Shown one piece after another: positions 25,754 through 34,149 of a stretch of DNA of 64,000 bases. The stretch comes from Stutzerimonas stutzeri. GTDB lineage: Bacteria; Pseudomonadota; Gammaproteobacteria; Pseudomonadales; Pseudomonadaceae. The translations under genes and the position numbers were made by a program. Location: contig NZ_JAGQFP010000002.1 of assembly GCF_019090095.1 (NCBI RefSeq), positions 2,108,001 through 2,172,000 of the forward strand, written 5' to 3'. Every line of letters begins with the position of its first letter. The stretch's first letter is position 1. The notes beneath the pieces are model-generated. The model did no database searches. It had not been told where the DNA came from and saw only the letters and a program-made list of their open reading frames with translations.

Positions 25754-27205
25754 TCAGTGGCGCCAGAACGAAGGCGTCAGCATGACCAGCACGGTGATGA
25801 TTTCCAGGCGACCGAGCAGCATGCCGAGCGACAGCAGCCACTTGGCCGAGTCCGGCAAGGTCGAGAAATTGCCCGCTGGCCCGATGATGGGACCCAAGCC
25901 CGGGCCAACGTTGCACACGGCGGTCGCTGCCGCGGTCAGTGCCGTCAGCATGTCCAGCCCCAGAAGTGCGAGCGCGAGGGCCAGCGCGCCGATGGTAATG
26001 GTGAAAAAGAACGAGAATGTCAGGATCGACCGAACGATTTCTTCGTCGAGCGCATGGCGGTTGTACTGTTGCTTGATGACCGCGCGAGGGTGTACCAGCT
26101 GCGCCAGGTTGGCACGCAGCAACGAGTAGGCCACCTGGAAGCGAAAGATCTTCAGGCCGCCTGAGGTCGAGCCGGAGCAGCCACCGATGAAGGTCAGGTA
26201 GAAGAACGCCAGTACCGCAAACTCTCCCCACTGGGTGTAATCGCCCAGCGCGAAGCCGGTCGTGGTGACCACCGAGACCACGTTCAGCGACACGATGCGC
26301 AGCGCATCGAGGAAGCCGTAATCGGAGTTGAGCGTCAGCCAGATGGCGAATGCGATGCACATTGCAAACAGCATCGCGATAAAGCCTTGCACCTGTTGGT
26401 CGTGGAACAGCGCGTAGCGATTTCCCCGTACCGTGGACACCATCAGAATGAATGGCAATCCGCCCAGCAACATGAAGACCACCGCCGTCCAGTGCGCAGC
26501 GGGCGAGAACTTGCCCATGGAGCTGTCCGTGGTGGAGTAGCCGCCAGTGGAAATGGTGGTCATGGCGTGGTTGATGGCCTCGAAGGGCGTCATGCCGCTG
26601 AGCCAGTAGCAGATACCGCAGAGCAAGGTGAGGGCGAGGTAAACGAGCAGGATCGATTTGGCCATCACGTGCGAGCGAGGCATCGCCTTTTGCGACCAGT
26701 CCGACGACTCGGTCTGGAACAGGCGCATCCCACCGATGCGCAGCAACGGCAGAATCGCAACCGCCATCCCGATAAAGCCGATGCCACCGAGCCACTGGAG
26801 CATCGATCGCCACATCAGCAGCCCCGGCGATGCCGTGTCCAGGCCCGATAGAACGGTCGATCCGGTGGTGGTGATCCCCGACATGGTCTCGAAGAACGCA
26901 TTGGTGTAGCTGATGTGGTGAATCAACATCATCGGCAGCGCGGCGAAGCAGCAGACCACTACCCAGCTGACCGTGGTCAGGAAATACATGTCGCGCGGAC
27001 GCAACTGAGCCAGCTCGGGGCGGCCCGGAGCAACCAGCGCGATGCCGGAGCTGAAGGTGATCAGGCTGGCCCAGAGAAACGCCTGGAGGTCGTCGGTGCG
27101 ATCGAATGCGAACAGCGTGATCATGGGAATGACCATGCTGACAGCGAGAGTGATCAGGAAGATGCCGAGTATGAAACCGATAATGCGCAGCGTCGGCAAG
27201 GCCAT
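25754..27205 (-). CDS. trkH: Trk potassium uptake protein TrkH
   Basis: 483 residues, normal for TrkH. The four pore repeats each carry a filter glycine (TTTGSTV, STGGYSTTDS, TTGFALGDYTQW and NVGPGLGPIIG). It is the potassium-translocating membrane subunit, working with cytoplasmic TrkA (not in the window). Divergent from the cysteine-cluster gene, with 189 bases between the starts. Confidence 0.96.
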   Translation of the reverse strand: MALPTLRIIGFILGIFLITLAVSMVIPMITLFAFDRTDDLQAFLWASLITFSSGIALVAPGRPELAQLRPRDMYFLTTVSWVVVCCFAALPMMLIHHISYTNAFFETMSGITTTGSTVLSGLDTASPGLLMWRSMLQWLGGIGFIGMAVAILPLLRIGGMRLFQTESSDWSQKAMPRSHVMAKSILLVYLALTLLCGICYWLSGMTPFEAINHAMTTISTGGYSTTDSSMGKFSPAAHWTAVVFMLLGGLPFILMVSTVRGNRYALFHDQQVQGFIAMLFAMCIAFAIWLTLNSDYGFLDALRIVSLNVVSVVTTTGFALGDYTQWGEFAVLAFFYLTFIGGCSGSTSGGLKIFRFQVAYSLLRANLAQLVHPRAVIKQQYNRHALDEEIVRSILTFSFFFTITIGALALALALLGLDMLTALTAAATAVCNVGPGLGPIIGPAGNFSTLPDSAKWLLSLGMLLGRLEIITVLVMLTPSFWRH

Positions 27206-27394
27206 TTTTGATTGATGCTCGGCTCGAAAAATGAGGTCGCCATTCTACCCCTGTGACGGCGGCAGTAAACCGGCGATCGGCCTGACGAAAAATCTTTCGC
27301 GACGGACCGGTCGGGCTCTTCCCAAGTTCGCCGCGATGAATAGAATAGCCGCCCGGTGCCGGCCCTTTGCCGGTTTCTCGGTATTCATCTCCCC

Positions 27395-27766
27395 ATGTCG
27401 ATCGACAATCCCTGCCTCACGTGCGGCGCTTGCTGCGCGTACTTTCGTGTGTCTTTTTTCTGGGGCGAATGCGCCTCCTCCGGCGGCACCGTTCCGGATG
27501 CCGCGACCGTTCAGGTCAGCCCTTTTCATGTCGCGATGCTGGGGACCGAATCCAAGCCTGCACGTTGCGTTGCGCTGATGGGGGACGTCGGCTGCGGGGT
27601 GCGCTGCACGATGTACGAACAGCGCTCGAGCTCCTGCCGCGAGTTCGAGGCGTCCTGGGCCGATGGTCAGCACAACGCGCGCTGCGATGCGGCACGTGCG
27701 GCCCATGGCTTGCCTCCGCTGACGCCGCCGCTGGAGCCGCAGGTCTCGCCCGATCGGGTGGCCTGA
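27395..27766 (+). CDS. YkgJ family cysteine-cluster protein
   Basis: 123 residues from ATG 27395. It opens with the family signature CLTCGACC, followed by more cysteines (GDVGCGVRCTMYEQRSSSCREF). This pattern binds zinc or an iron-sulfur cluster in YkgJ-type proteins. Function is unknown. The preceding gene is divergent trkH; the nitroreductase follows 87 bases later. Confidence 0.8.
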   Translation: MSIDNPCLTCGACCAYFRVSFFWGECASSGGTVPDAATVQVSPFHVAMLGTESKPARCVALMGDVGCGVRCTMYEQRSSSCREFEASWADGQHNARCDAARAAHGLPPLTPPLEPQVSPDRVA

Positions 27767-27853
27767 CGCCTAGCAGCCTGGATACAGCGTCATTGATTGC
27801 CAAACGAACGCGCCGGCGTCCTAGAATGTCGGATTCGTTTTTGGAGGTTGTCG

Positions 27854-28420
27854 ATGGATGCTCTCGAACTGTTGCTAAACCGCGTCTCCGTCACACGGCT
27901 CGTGGATCCCGCACCGACCGCTGCCCAGCTGGACGTGCTGCTTCGCGCCGCGTTGCGCGCGCCGGATCATGGCCAGCTTCGGCCCTGGCGTTTCCTGACC
28001 GTCGAAGGCGACGCGCGGGGACGCCTGGGAGAGGTGTTTGCCGAGGCGCTTCGCCTACGTGAGCCTGACGTAACCGAAGAGGCCTTGGCCAAGCCGCGCA
28101 AGATGCCGCTGCGGGCGCCGATGGTACTGATCGTGATCGCCCAGGTATTGCCGCATCCGAAGATCCCGGCTTCCGAACAGGTGCTTGCGGTTGCCTGCGC
28201 AGCGCACGGCATATTGCTGGCGGCACATGCGCAGGGGCTCGGGGCTGTCTGGCGAACCGGCGACTATGCCTATGATCGGCACGTGGCGCAGCGGTTGGGC
28301 TTGGCCGACAACGAGCAAGTGGTGGGTTTCATCTACCTCGGGACCCCGGAAGGCGACTTGCGCACACCGCCAGCGTTGAATCCTCGCTCATACGTCACGC
28401 GCTGGGACGGCAGCCAGTAG
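27854..28420 (+). CDS. YdjA-like nitroreductase family protein
   Basis: 188 residues from ATG 27854 (GGAGG upstream). The FMN-binding pattern of small nitroreductases is present: NRVSVTRLVDPAPT at the start, RAPDHGQLRPWRF near 35-48 and GLGAVWRTGDY near 133-143. It resembles E. coli YdjA, a minimal FMN-dependent NADPH reductase. The natural substrate is unknown. Convergent with the cpx genes, 6 bases between stop codons. Confidence 0.87.
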   Translation: MDALELLLNRVSVTRLVDPAPTAAQLDVLLRAALRAPDHGQLRPWRFLTVEGDARGRLGEVFAEALRLREPDVTEEALAKPRKMPLRAPMVLIVIAQVLPHPKIPASEQVLAVACAAHGILLAAHAQGLGAVWRTGDYAYDRHVAQRLGLADNEQVVGFIYLGTPEGDLRTPPALNPRSYVTRWDGSQ

Positions 28421-28426
28421 CGGCGG

Positions 28427-29776
28427 TCACTCCAGGCGAGGGAGGGCGATACGGGTCGGGATCAGCGGCAGTTTCAAGCAGGCAACGAAGCCGCCCGCCG
28501 GGTGATTGCTCAGCAGCAGTTCGCCGCCGTGCCGTTCGGCGGCGCGACGGGCGATGGCCAGCCCCAATCCGTGGCCGGCCGTGGTTTGCCCGGGCGCACG
28601 GAAGAAGGGTTCGCTCAGGCGCGCAAGATGCTCGTCATCGACGCCCGGTCCGTGGTCGCGGATGCTCAGGAGCAACCAATCGCCATCCTTTCGGGCGCCA
28701 AGCTCGATCGGTTCGCCCTCGGGGTTGAAGCGCAAGGCGTTGCGCAGCAGGTTGTCCAGTGCCCGCTCCAGCATGTCCGGCCAGCCGCGCAGTGCGATAT
28801 CGGCGTCCATTCGGGTTTCGATGCGCTGGGAGGGCGCGACGATACGTGCGTTCTCCTCCAACTGGTCGAACATCGCCGGCAGGTCCACGGTCGCGGCAGC
28901 GCCGGGGTCGGCATCCAGACGCGCCAGTTGCAAGATCTCGCTGATCAGCGCTTCCAGGCGATCACACTCCTTGGCCAGACGCGGCCAGATGACTTCACGT
29001 TCCGTTGGGGTGGCCCGCTCGGCCAGCGCGAGGGCGATACGGAGGCGCGCCAGTGGCGAGCGCAGCTCGTGAGAAACGTCGCGCAACAGCTGCCTCTGGC
29101 TGTTGATCAGGCTTTGCAGCCGCGCACCCATACGGTTGAAATCCCGAGCCAGGACGCCGAGCTCGTCGCGTCGGTTGGCCAGGCGCGCCAGTGAGTTCTG
29201 CTGGTACGTGGTCTGCCCCAGGTCGTGGACGGCACCGCGGAGGCGATCAAGGGGGCGAGTGATGGACAAGGTGAGCAGCAAACTGAAGCCGGTCAGCACG
29301 ACCAGCGCGATCCCGATCGCGCTCAACGGCCAGAACAGGCTGCCGCGATGCCACGCTTGCAGTTCGGAGTTGGGGATACGGTAGATGAACAGATAGGTCT
29401 CGCCCGAGACGGGGCTGGTGTAGTCGGTCGTCAGCCGGCGCCAGGGCAAGCCTTCGTCACGATTCTGCTGACGTGCCTCGAAGGCCGCGGCGCGCGCCGG
29501 AAAGGTACCGCGAATGGCGGGTTGGCCGTTCTCGGCAAGAACCTGCACATCAATGTGGAAGCGGCGACGGTGCTGTTCGAGCAGAAATTGCGCAGCGATG
29601 GGGCCGTGGCGCTCGTAGACCTGGGTCCAGATTTCCGCCAGATTCCGCACTCCGGGGTGGCGATTGATGATCCAGCTGTCCTGATTCAGTGCGTGCCCGA
29701 GCAGCACGGCGAGGCCCGCTACCAGTGCGATGGCAAGCCAGAATGTCGCCAGAATGCGCCAGAACAGTGATCGCAC
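28427..29776 (-). CDS. cpxA: CpxA-like sensor histidine kinase (CpxS)
   Basis: 449 residues: membrane helix 1 (about 8-28), a periplasmic sensor region (about 30-146), helix 2 (about 147-171), HAMP (about 172-225), the dimerisation/phosphoacceptor helix with His236 (VSHELRSPLARL) and an ATPase domain ending in GHGLGLAIARR. It would phosphorylate the response regulator encoded upstream. A CpxP/Spy-like gene lies between the two, so the order is regulator, periplasmic protein, kinase, the same as PA3204-PA3206 of P. aeruginosa. Confidence 0.9.
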   Translation of the reverse strand: MRSLFWRILATFWLAIALVAGLAVLLGHALNQDSWIINRHPGVRNLAEIWTQVYERHGPIAAQFLLEQHRRRFHIDVQVLAENGQPAIRGTFPARAAAFEARQQNRDEGLPWRRLTTDYTSPVSGETYLFIYRIPNSELQAWHRGSLFWPLSAIGIALVVLTGFSLLLTLSITRPLDRLRGAVHDLGQTTYQQNSLARLANRRDELGVLARDFNRMGARLQSLINSQRQLLRDVSHELRSPLARLRIALALAERATPTEREVIWPRLAKECDRLEALISEILQLARLDADPGAAATVDLPAMFDQLEENARIVAPSQRIETRMDADIALRGWPDMLERALDNLLRNALRFNPEGEPIELGARKDGDWLLLSIRDHGPGVDDEHLARLSEPFFRAPGQTTAGHGLGLAIARRAAERHGGELLLSNHPAGGFVACLKLPLIPTRIALPRLE

Positions 29777-29859
29777 CGGTCAGCTCTCCAAGGCAAAGCC
29801 CGAACGGCGCTGCATCCTGCAGCGCGGGTCGGGCGGGGTGATGTACAAGGGTTTGGCGA

Positions 29860-30264
29860 TCAGTTCTGCTGGTCGCGCTCGGCTTTCCATTGCTGGAACT
29901 CGGCACGTTCGGCTCGCTTGGCTTCCATTTTCTTATACATCTCGTCGAACTGCTTCTGTTGTTCAGGCTTGAGCAGGTCACGCATCTGCTTGTGGGTTTT
30001 TGCCTGGCTACTGGCTAGCTCATCTTGCATCGCTTTGCGCTCGGCTTTGGGCAGTTTGTCCAGGTAGCGCTGGGTGATTTCGCGATGGGCCTGCATTTGC
30101 TCGCCCATCAGCTTGCGCATCTGGCTTTGCTGCTCCTTGGTCAGGTCGAGCTGCTCGAATGGCGTATGCCCGCCATGGTGCCGTTGGCCGTCACCGGGCA
30201 TGGCCATGGCGACGGCGGGAAGGGTAGCGGCAAACAGCAGGGCGATCAGTGTCTTGCGCATCAT
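29860..30264 (-). CDS. CpxP/Spy-like periplasmic protein
   Basis: 134 residues with a signal peptide (about 1-22, cleavage near AMAM), then a helical charged body with the LTKEQQ (LTxxQ) motif near 40-45 and a second LKPEQQKQF copy near 97-105. Such proteins are periplasmic chaperones; E. coli CpxP also damps the CpxA kinase. It lies between the response regulator and the kinase genes and downstream of a CpxR-type box, which suggests induction by its own two-component system. Confidence 0.87.
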   Translation of the reverse strand: MMRKTLIALLFAATLPAVAMAMPGDGQRHHGGHTPFEQLDLTKEQQSQMRKLMGEQMQAHREITQRYLDKLPKAERKAMQDELASSQAKTHKQMRDLLKPEQQKQFDEMYKKMEAKRAERAEFQQWKAERDQQN

Positions 30265-30369
30265 GGTTTCTCCTGTGCATGAGGGCCGATCCCAGAAGGC
30301 CTGACGGTTCTGGCGTTGATCGGATGAGCACAGTCTATGGCGGGCAAGGTCAAGCGCGGTCAGTGCAGG

Positions 30370-30385
30370 GTAAAGGCTGGGTAAA
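30370..30385. promoter_or_regulatory. CpxR-type direct repeat
   Basis: GTAAA (30370-30374) and GTAAA (30381-30385) repeat with a 6-base gap on the plus strand, close to the CpxR consensus GTAAA-N5-GTAAA. It lies just past the stop of cpxR and about 106 bases upstream of the CpxP-like start, well placed to drive the CpxP-like and kinase genes. Confidence 0.65.
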
Positions 30386-30390
30386 GGCGC

Positions 30391-31068
30391 TCAGGATGCG
30401 TAGAGGTACCCGCGGCTGCGGAGTGCGACGATGCGAGGGCGGCCGTCGGGATGCGGGCCGAGCTTGCGCCGCAGGTTGCTGACGTGCATGTCGAGGCTGC
30501 GGTCGTACAGGGTCAGCTTGCGTCCCAGGGCCAGCTGCGCCAGGGCTTGCTTGTCGAGCGGTTCGCCGGGCTGGCTGAGCAACGCTTCCAGGATGCGTCC
30601 CTCGGACAATGTCAGGGTCACTTCGTGCTCGCCGACGCTGGCGACACCGCGCGCCGGGCTGTAGCACAGATCGCCCAGTTCCAGCTGGGTCGGTGCGCTC
30701 GCCGGTTGGCTGCGTCGTAGCACCGCGCGCAGCCGGGCGGTGAGTTCGCGCGGATCGCATGGCTTGGCCAGATAGTCATCGGCGCCCAGCTCCAGGCCAA
30801 GGATGCGATCCAGCGGCTCGCCGCGGCCTGAAAGCATCAACACGGGCAGGTCGGGATGTTCACTGCGTAGCTGCTTGAGCAACTCGAGGCCACTGCCATC
30901 GGGCAGCATTACATCGAGCACCACCGCCGCCGGTTGGTGCTCGGCCAATGCGGCGCGTGCGCTGCGTCCGTCATGGCAGGCGTGGGCGACGAATCCTTCC
31001 TGCGCCAGCCAGCTCACCAGCAGCTCGCAAAGTTCTTCATCGTCGTCGATCAGTAGCAGTTCGCTCAT
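30391..31068 (-). CDS. cpxR: CpxR-like OmpR family response regulator
   Basis: 225 residues. Receiver domain (about 1-115) with acidic IDDDEE at 7-12, phosphorylated Asp52 (VVLDVMLPDG) and the conserved Lys in LAKPCDP; OmpR-type winged helix at the C-terminus (about 125-225, LSEGRILEALLSQPGE to RSRGYLY). It pairs with the kinase two genes down. The CpxP-like gene follows after 126 bases that hold a CpxR-type repeat, so this regulator probably controls that gene directly. Confidence 0.9.
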   Translation of the reverse strand: MSELLLIDDDEELCELLVSWLAQEGFVAHACHDGRSARAALAEHQPAAVVLDVMLPDGSGLELLKQLRSEHPDLPVLMLSGRGEPLDRILGLELGADDYLAKPCDPRELTARLRAVLRRSQPASAPTQLELGDLCYSPARGVASVGEHEVTLTLSEGRILEALLSQPGEPLDKQALAQLALGRKLTLYDRSLDMHVSNLRRKLGPHPDGRPRIVALRSRGYLYAS

Positions 31069-31087
31069 GCTCTCGCTCGTACTTGTC

Positions 31088-31471
31088 TTAATTCAGCCAT
31101 TGCCGACGCCGGCGACCCCGCGTGGTCAGCACGCCGAGCAGAAACCCAAGCACGCCAACGCCTCCGCCCACGGCGAACCACTGTTGCTGGTCGTTCAGCA
31201 GGGGCGGCTGGACCTTCGGTTGCCCCTGTTGCAGCTGCATGCGCAGCCGATGGTTCTCCTGGCGCAGATGCGACAACTGGGCCCGCTCGGCATCGGTGAC
31301 CGCCGTCTCGAGGCGGCCGCTCGGCGCGTCGCGTTGCGCCTCTTCTTCGAGCAGGGGTTGCTTCAGTTCGTCCTGTTGTTCGAGGGGTGGGGCGATCGAC
31401 TCTTCGTTGGCTTGCGCGGATGCCAGAGCAAGACTCAGGACAAGCATCAGGAACAGCGAACCTTGGCGCAT
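31088..31471 (-). CDS. Small anchored periplasmic coiled-coil protein (YgiM-like tail)
   Basis: 127 residues from the ATG at 31471 (AAGGAG 5 bases before); a longer start at 31516 has no such site. A signal peptide (about 1-21) is followed by an acidic linker, a short coiled coil (AERAQLSHLRQENHRLRMQLQQ) and a C-terminal membrane helix with a basic RGRRRRQW end. This tail looks like the anchor of YgiM/SH3-anchor proteins, but no SH3 domain is present. Function unknown. It is just upstream of cpxR on the same strand (19 bases), so it may belong to the Cpx operon. Confidence 0.65.
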   Translation of the reverse strand: MRQGSLFLMLVLSLALASAQANEESIAPPLEQQDELKQPLLEEEAQRDAPSGRLETAVTDAERAQLSHLRQENHRLRMQLQQGQPKVQPPLLNDQQQWFAVGGGVGVLGFLLGVLTTRGRRRRQWLN

Positions 31472-31538
31472 CGGAACTCCTTTTTCCTCACGGCCGCCGA
31501 GCGGCGGCCTGACCATAGCTGTAGCGTTGGCGATTGAT

Positions 31539-31838
31539 TCAGGGAAACACTCGCTTGAAGGGTTTGACCACCACCTCGCCGTAGACGCCGGCGGCTTTGT
31601 ATGGGTCGGCCGCGGCCCAGGCTTCGGCGGCTTGCAGGGAGTCGAACTCCGCGACCACCAGGCTGCCGCTAAAGCCGGCTTCGCCTGGGTCGTTGCTGTC
31701 GATCGCTGGATGTGGGCCGGCCAGCACCATGCGGCCTTCAGTTTTCAGCTGCTCAAGACGCGCCAGGTGGGCCGGACGGGCGGCCAGGCGGTTCTGCAGC
31801 GAGCCGGGTACGTCGGTAGCGATGATGGCGTAAAGCAT
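31539..31838 (-). CDS. YciI family protein
   Basis: 99 residues, the full YciI length, with the family start MLYAIIATD, the [22 protein letters not shown] segment with its conserved His, and [12 protein letters not shown]. The fold is a ferredoxin-like dimer related to muconolactone isomerase; its activity is unknown. It is 8 bases downstream of yciB on the same strand, the usual yciB-yciI pairing. Confidence 0.88.
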   Translation of the reverse strand: MLYAIIATDVPGSLQNRLAARPAHLARLEQLKTEGRMVLAGPHPAIDSNDPGEAGFSGSLVVAEFDSLQAAEAWAAADPYKAAGVYGEVVVKPFKRVFP

Positions 31839-31846
31839 GTTGCCTC

Positions 31847-32428
31847 CTAGGATTGTTCAGGTGCAGGGCGCACGTGACGGGCGAGGTAAACCGCCTGGCC
31901 CGCCATGAAAAGCAGTGTCAGGCCGAGGCTGCCGAAGACCTTGAAGTCGACCCAGATGGACGGGTAGACGAAGGCCACGAACAGGTTGGCGAAACCACAG
32001 ACGAGAAAGAACAGGATCCACGCCACGTTCAGTTGCGCCCATTGCTTGGGCTCCAACTGCACGGCATGGCCGATCATGCGTTGGACAAGCGGCTTATCGC
32101 CGATGAAATGGCTGCCGAAAAACGCCAGCGCGAATATCCAGTTCAGCACCGGCGCCTTCCATTTGAGAATGGTCTCGCTGTGCAGGGCCAGCGTCAGCCC
32201 GCCGAACAGCAGGCAAGCGCCCAAGGTCAGCCATTGGCTTTTTTCCAGGCGACGCTGGTGGATGAACAGTCCCGCATAGACGATCACCGAGCTGACGATG
32301 AGCACAGCGGTGGCATTGAAGACACCTCCGACAGTGACGCTCAGGTCGGCCACTTCGAAGGTTCTTGGCTCGAGTTTGTAGGTCACGAAGAACAGCAGCA
32401 GCGGGATGAAGTCGATTATTTGTTTCAC
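31847..32428 (-). CDS. yciB: YciB inner membrane protein (septation protein A family)
   Basis: 193 residues if it starts at GTG 32428, giving [18 protein letters not shown], the usual YciB N-terminus; the much longer open frame upstream (to 32821) is not plausible. Five hydrophobic helices, with segments [27 protein letters not shown] and [20 protein letters not shown]. YciB is an inner membrane protein linked to cell division and envelope integrity. Divergent from the RNase AM gene. Confidence 0.87.
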   Translation of the reverse strand: MKQIIDFIPLLLFFVTYKLEPRTFEVADLSVTVGGVFNATAVLIVSSVIVYAGLFIHQRRLEKSQWLTLGACLLFGGLTLALHSETILKWKAPVLNWIFALAFFGSHFIGDKPLVQRMIGHAVQLEPKQWAQLNVAWILFFLVCGFANLFVAFVYPSIWVDFKVFGSLGLTLLFMAGQAVYLARHVRPAPEQS

Positions 32429-32606
32429 GAGAGAGAGCCAGAAGCGGTGAGTGGCCGGCATAATAACAAACCGTGCTCTTGGCAGAATGCCATACGCCGG
32501 TGAATTCGGGGACGTGGCGCAAGCTTTGACGAGGTGAATGACGGCACGAGTGCTGACCCTGAGGGTCACAACCGTAAGTCGCCAACCTCCTGGAGAATAG
32601 GTCGGA

Positions 32607-33473
32607 ATGATTGTTGATCTGCATTGCCACAGCACGGCTTCCGATGGCGTCTTGGCGCCCGAAGCGCTGGTCGAGCGGGCACATGCGCGGGGTATCGAGA
32701 TGCTGGCGTTGACCGACCACGACACGCTGGAAGGTCTCGATGCCGCTCGTGCCAAGGCAGATTCGTTGGGTATCCGGCTGATCAACGGCATCGAACTGTC
32801 CTGCGTCTGGAGCGGCGCCACCGTGCATATCCTGGGCTATGCCTTCCGTCCGGATGCGGCGCCTCTGCAGGCGGCCATCGAGGCACTGCGCGACGGCCGC
32901 TGGCTGCGTGCCGAATTGATTGCCCAGCGTCTGGCGGCGAAAGGGATGCCGGGCGCACTGGAAGGCGCGCGCGCTATCCAGCAGGAGCTGGGCGATAGTG
33001 GCAACGCCCCGGCGCGGCCACATTTCGCGGAATTCCTGGTGCGTGCCGGACATGTACGTGACCGTGCCGAAGCGTTTCGCAAGTGGCTTGGCTCGGGCAA
33101 GCTCGGCGACGTGAAGCAGCATTGGCCGAGTCTCGAGCAAACCGTGACGACGTTGCGCAGCGCCGGCGCCTGGATCAGCCTGGCGCACCCTTGGCAATAT
33201 GACCTCACGCGCAGCAAACGGCGCCGCCTGGTCACCGAATTCGCCGAGGCGGGTGGGCACGCGTTGGAAGTGGTCAATGGTATGCAGCCGCTGGAGCAGG
33301 TTGGCGGTCTGTCGATTCTGACGCGCGAGTTCGGCTTGATGGCCAGCGTCGGAAGCGATTTCCACGCGCCCGGTGACTGGTCTGAGCTGGGGATGTACCG
33401 GAGCTTGCCAGAAGATTTGCAGCCTGTATGGAGGCATTTCGATCATGAACCATGCGAGTCTGTTGCCCGCTGA
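32607..33473 (+). CDS. rnm: RNase AM (YciV/TrpH) PHP-domain exonuclease
   Basis: 288 residues with the PHP metal motifs: DLHCHST at 4-10, LTDHDTL near 36-42, the GIELSC segment near 61, SLAHPWQYD near 191-199 and SDFHAPG near 251-257. RNase AM is a 5'-3' exonuclease that trims the 5' ends of 5S and other rRNAs and degrades nucleoside-monophosphate-ended RNAs. The next gene, of the YciO family, starts 13 bases later; the two lie together in many gammaproteobacteria. Confidence 0.9.
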   Translation: MIVDLHCHSTASDGVLAPEALVERAHARGIEMLALTDHDTLEGLDAARAKADSLGIRLINGIELSCVWSGATVHILGYAFRPDAAPLQAAIEALRDGRWLRAELIAQRLAAKGMPGALEGARAIQQELGDSGNAPARPHFAEFLVRAGHVRDRAEAFRKWLGSGKLGDVKQHWPSLEQTVTTLRSAGAWISLAHPWQYDLTRSKRRRLVTEFAEAGGHALEVVNGMQPLEQVGGLSILTREFGLMASVGSDFHAPGDWSELGMYRSLPEDLQPVWRHFDHEPCESVAR

Positions 33474-33486
33474 ACAGGGAGTTTCC

Positions 33487-34110
33487 ATGAGCCAGTTCTT
33501 TCAGATACATCCCGACAATCCCCAAGCCAGGCTGATCAAGCAAGCCGTGGAGATCATTCGCGACGGTGGTGTCGTGGTCTATCCCACCGACTCGTCCTAT
33601 GCGATCGGCTGCTCGATGGGTAACAAGTCGGGTATTGAGCGGATCCGTCGCCTGCGCCAGCTGGATGACAAGCACAACTTCACCTTGGTCTGCCGCGACC
33701 TGTCGCAGCTCGGGCTGTTCGCCAAGGTCGACACCGCTGCGTTCCGTCTGCTCAAGACGACCCTGCCGGGGCCTTACACCATCATTCTCAGCGCGACCCG
33801 CGAAGTCCCACGCATGCTGTTGCACCCCAAACGCCGTACCATCGGCCTGCGCGTACCGGCGCAACCCATCGCGCAGGCGCTGTTGGCCGAATTGGGCGAG
33901 CCCTTGATGAGCGTGAGCCTGATTCTTCCGGGCGAGTCCGAGCCCATGAGCGACCCCTACGAGATCCGTCAGACGCTCGAACATCAGGTAGACCTGATCA
34001 TTGACGGCGGTTACGGTGGCGTCGAAGCGTCCACGGTCATCAGCCTGGTGGATGGCGAGCCGGAAATCGTGCGGGTGGGCTGCGGTGATCCGGCGGCGTT
34101 CACCGGCTGA
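33487..34110 (+). CDS. YciO-type Sua5/YrdC family protein
   Basis: 207 residues from ATG 33487; the longer frame to 33445 overlaps the previous gene. YrdC-fold features: VVVYPTDSSYAIGCSMGNK near 25-43, KHNFTLVCRDLSQLG and PGPYTIILSA near 90-99. Sua5/YrdC proteins make threonylcarbamoyl-AMP for tRNA t6A. YciO-type members are a related branch with weaker activity, and this gene sits in the yciO position next to RNase AM, so I favour YciO over the essential TsaC. Confidence 0.85.
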   Translation: MSQFFQIHPDNPQARLIKQAVEIIRDGGVVVYPTDSSYAIGCSMGNKSGIERIRRLRQLDDKHNFTLVCRDLSQLGLFAKVDTAAFRLLKTTLPGPYTIILSATREVPRMLLHPKRRTIGLRVPAQPIAQALLAELGEPLMSVSLILPGESEPMSDPYEIRQTLEHQVDLIIDGGYGGVEASTVISLVDGEPEIVRVGCGDPAAFTG

Positions 34111-34149
34111 CCGGATTCGCCCTGTCAAGAACCAACAAAGGAAACCCTT

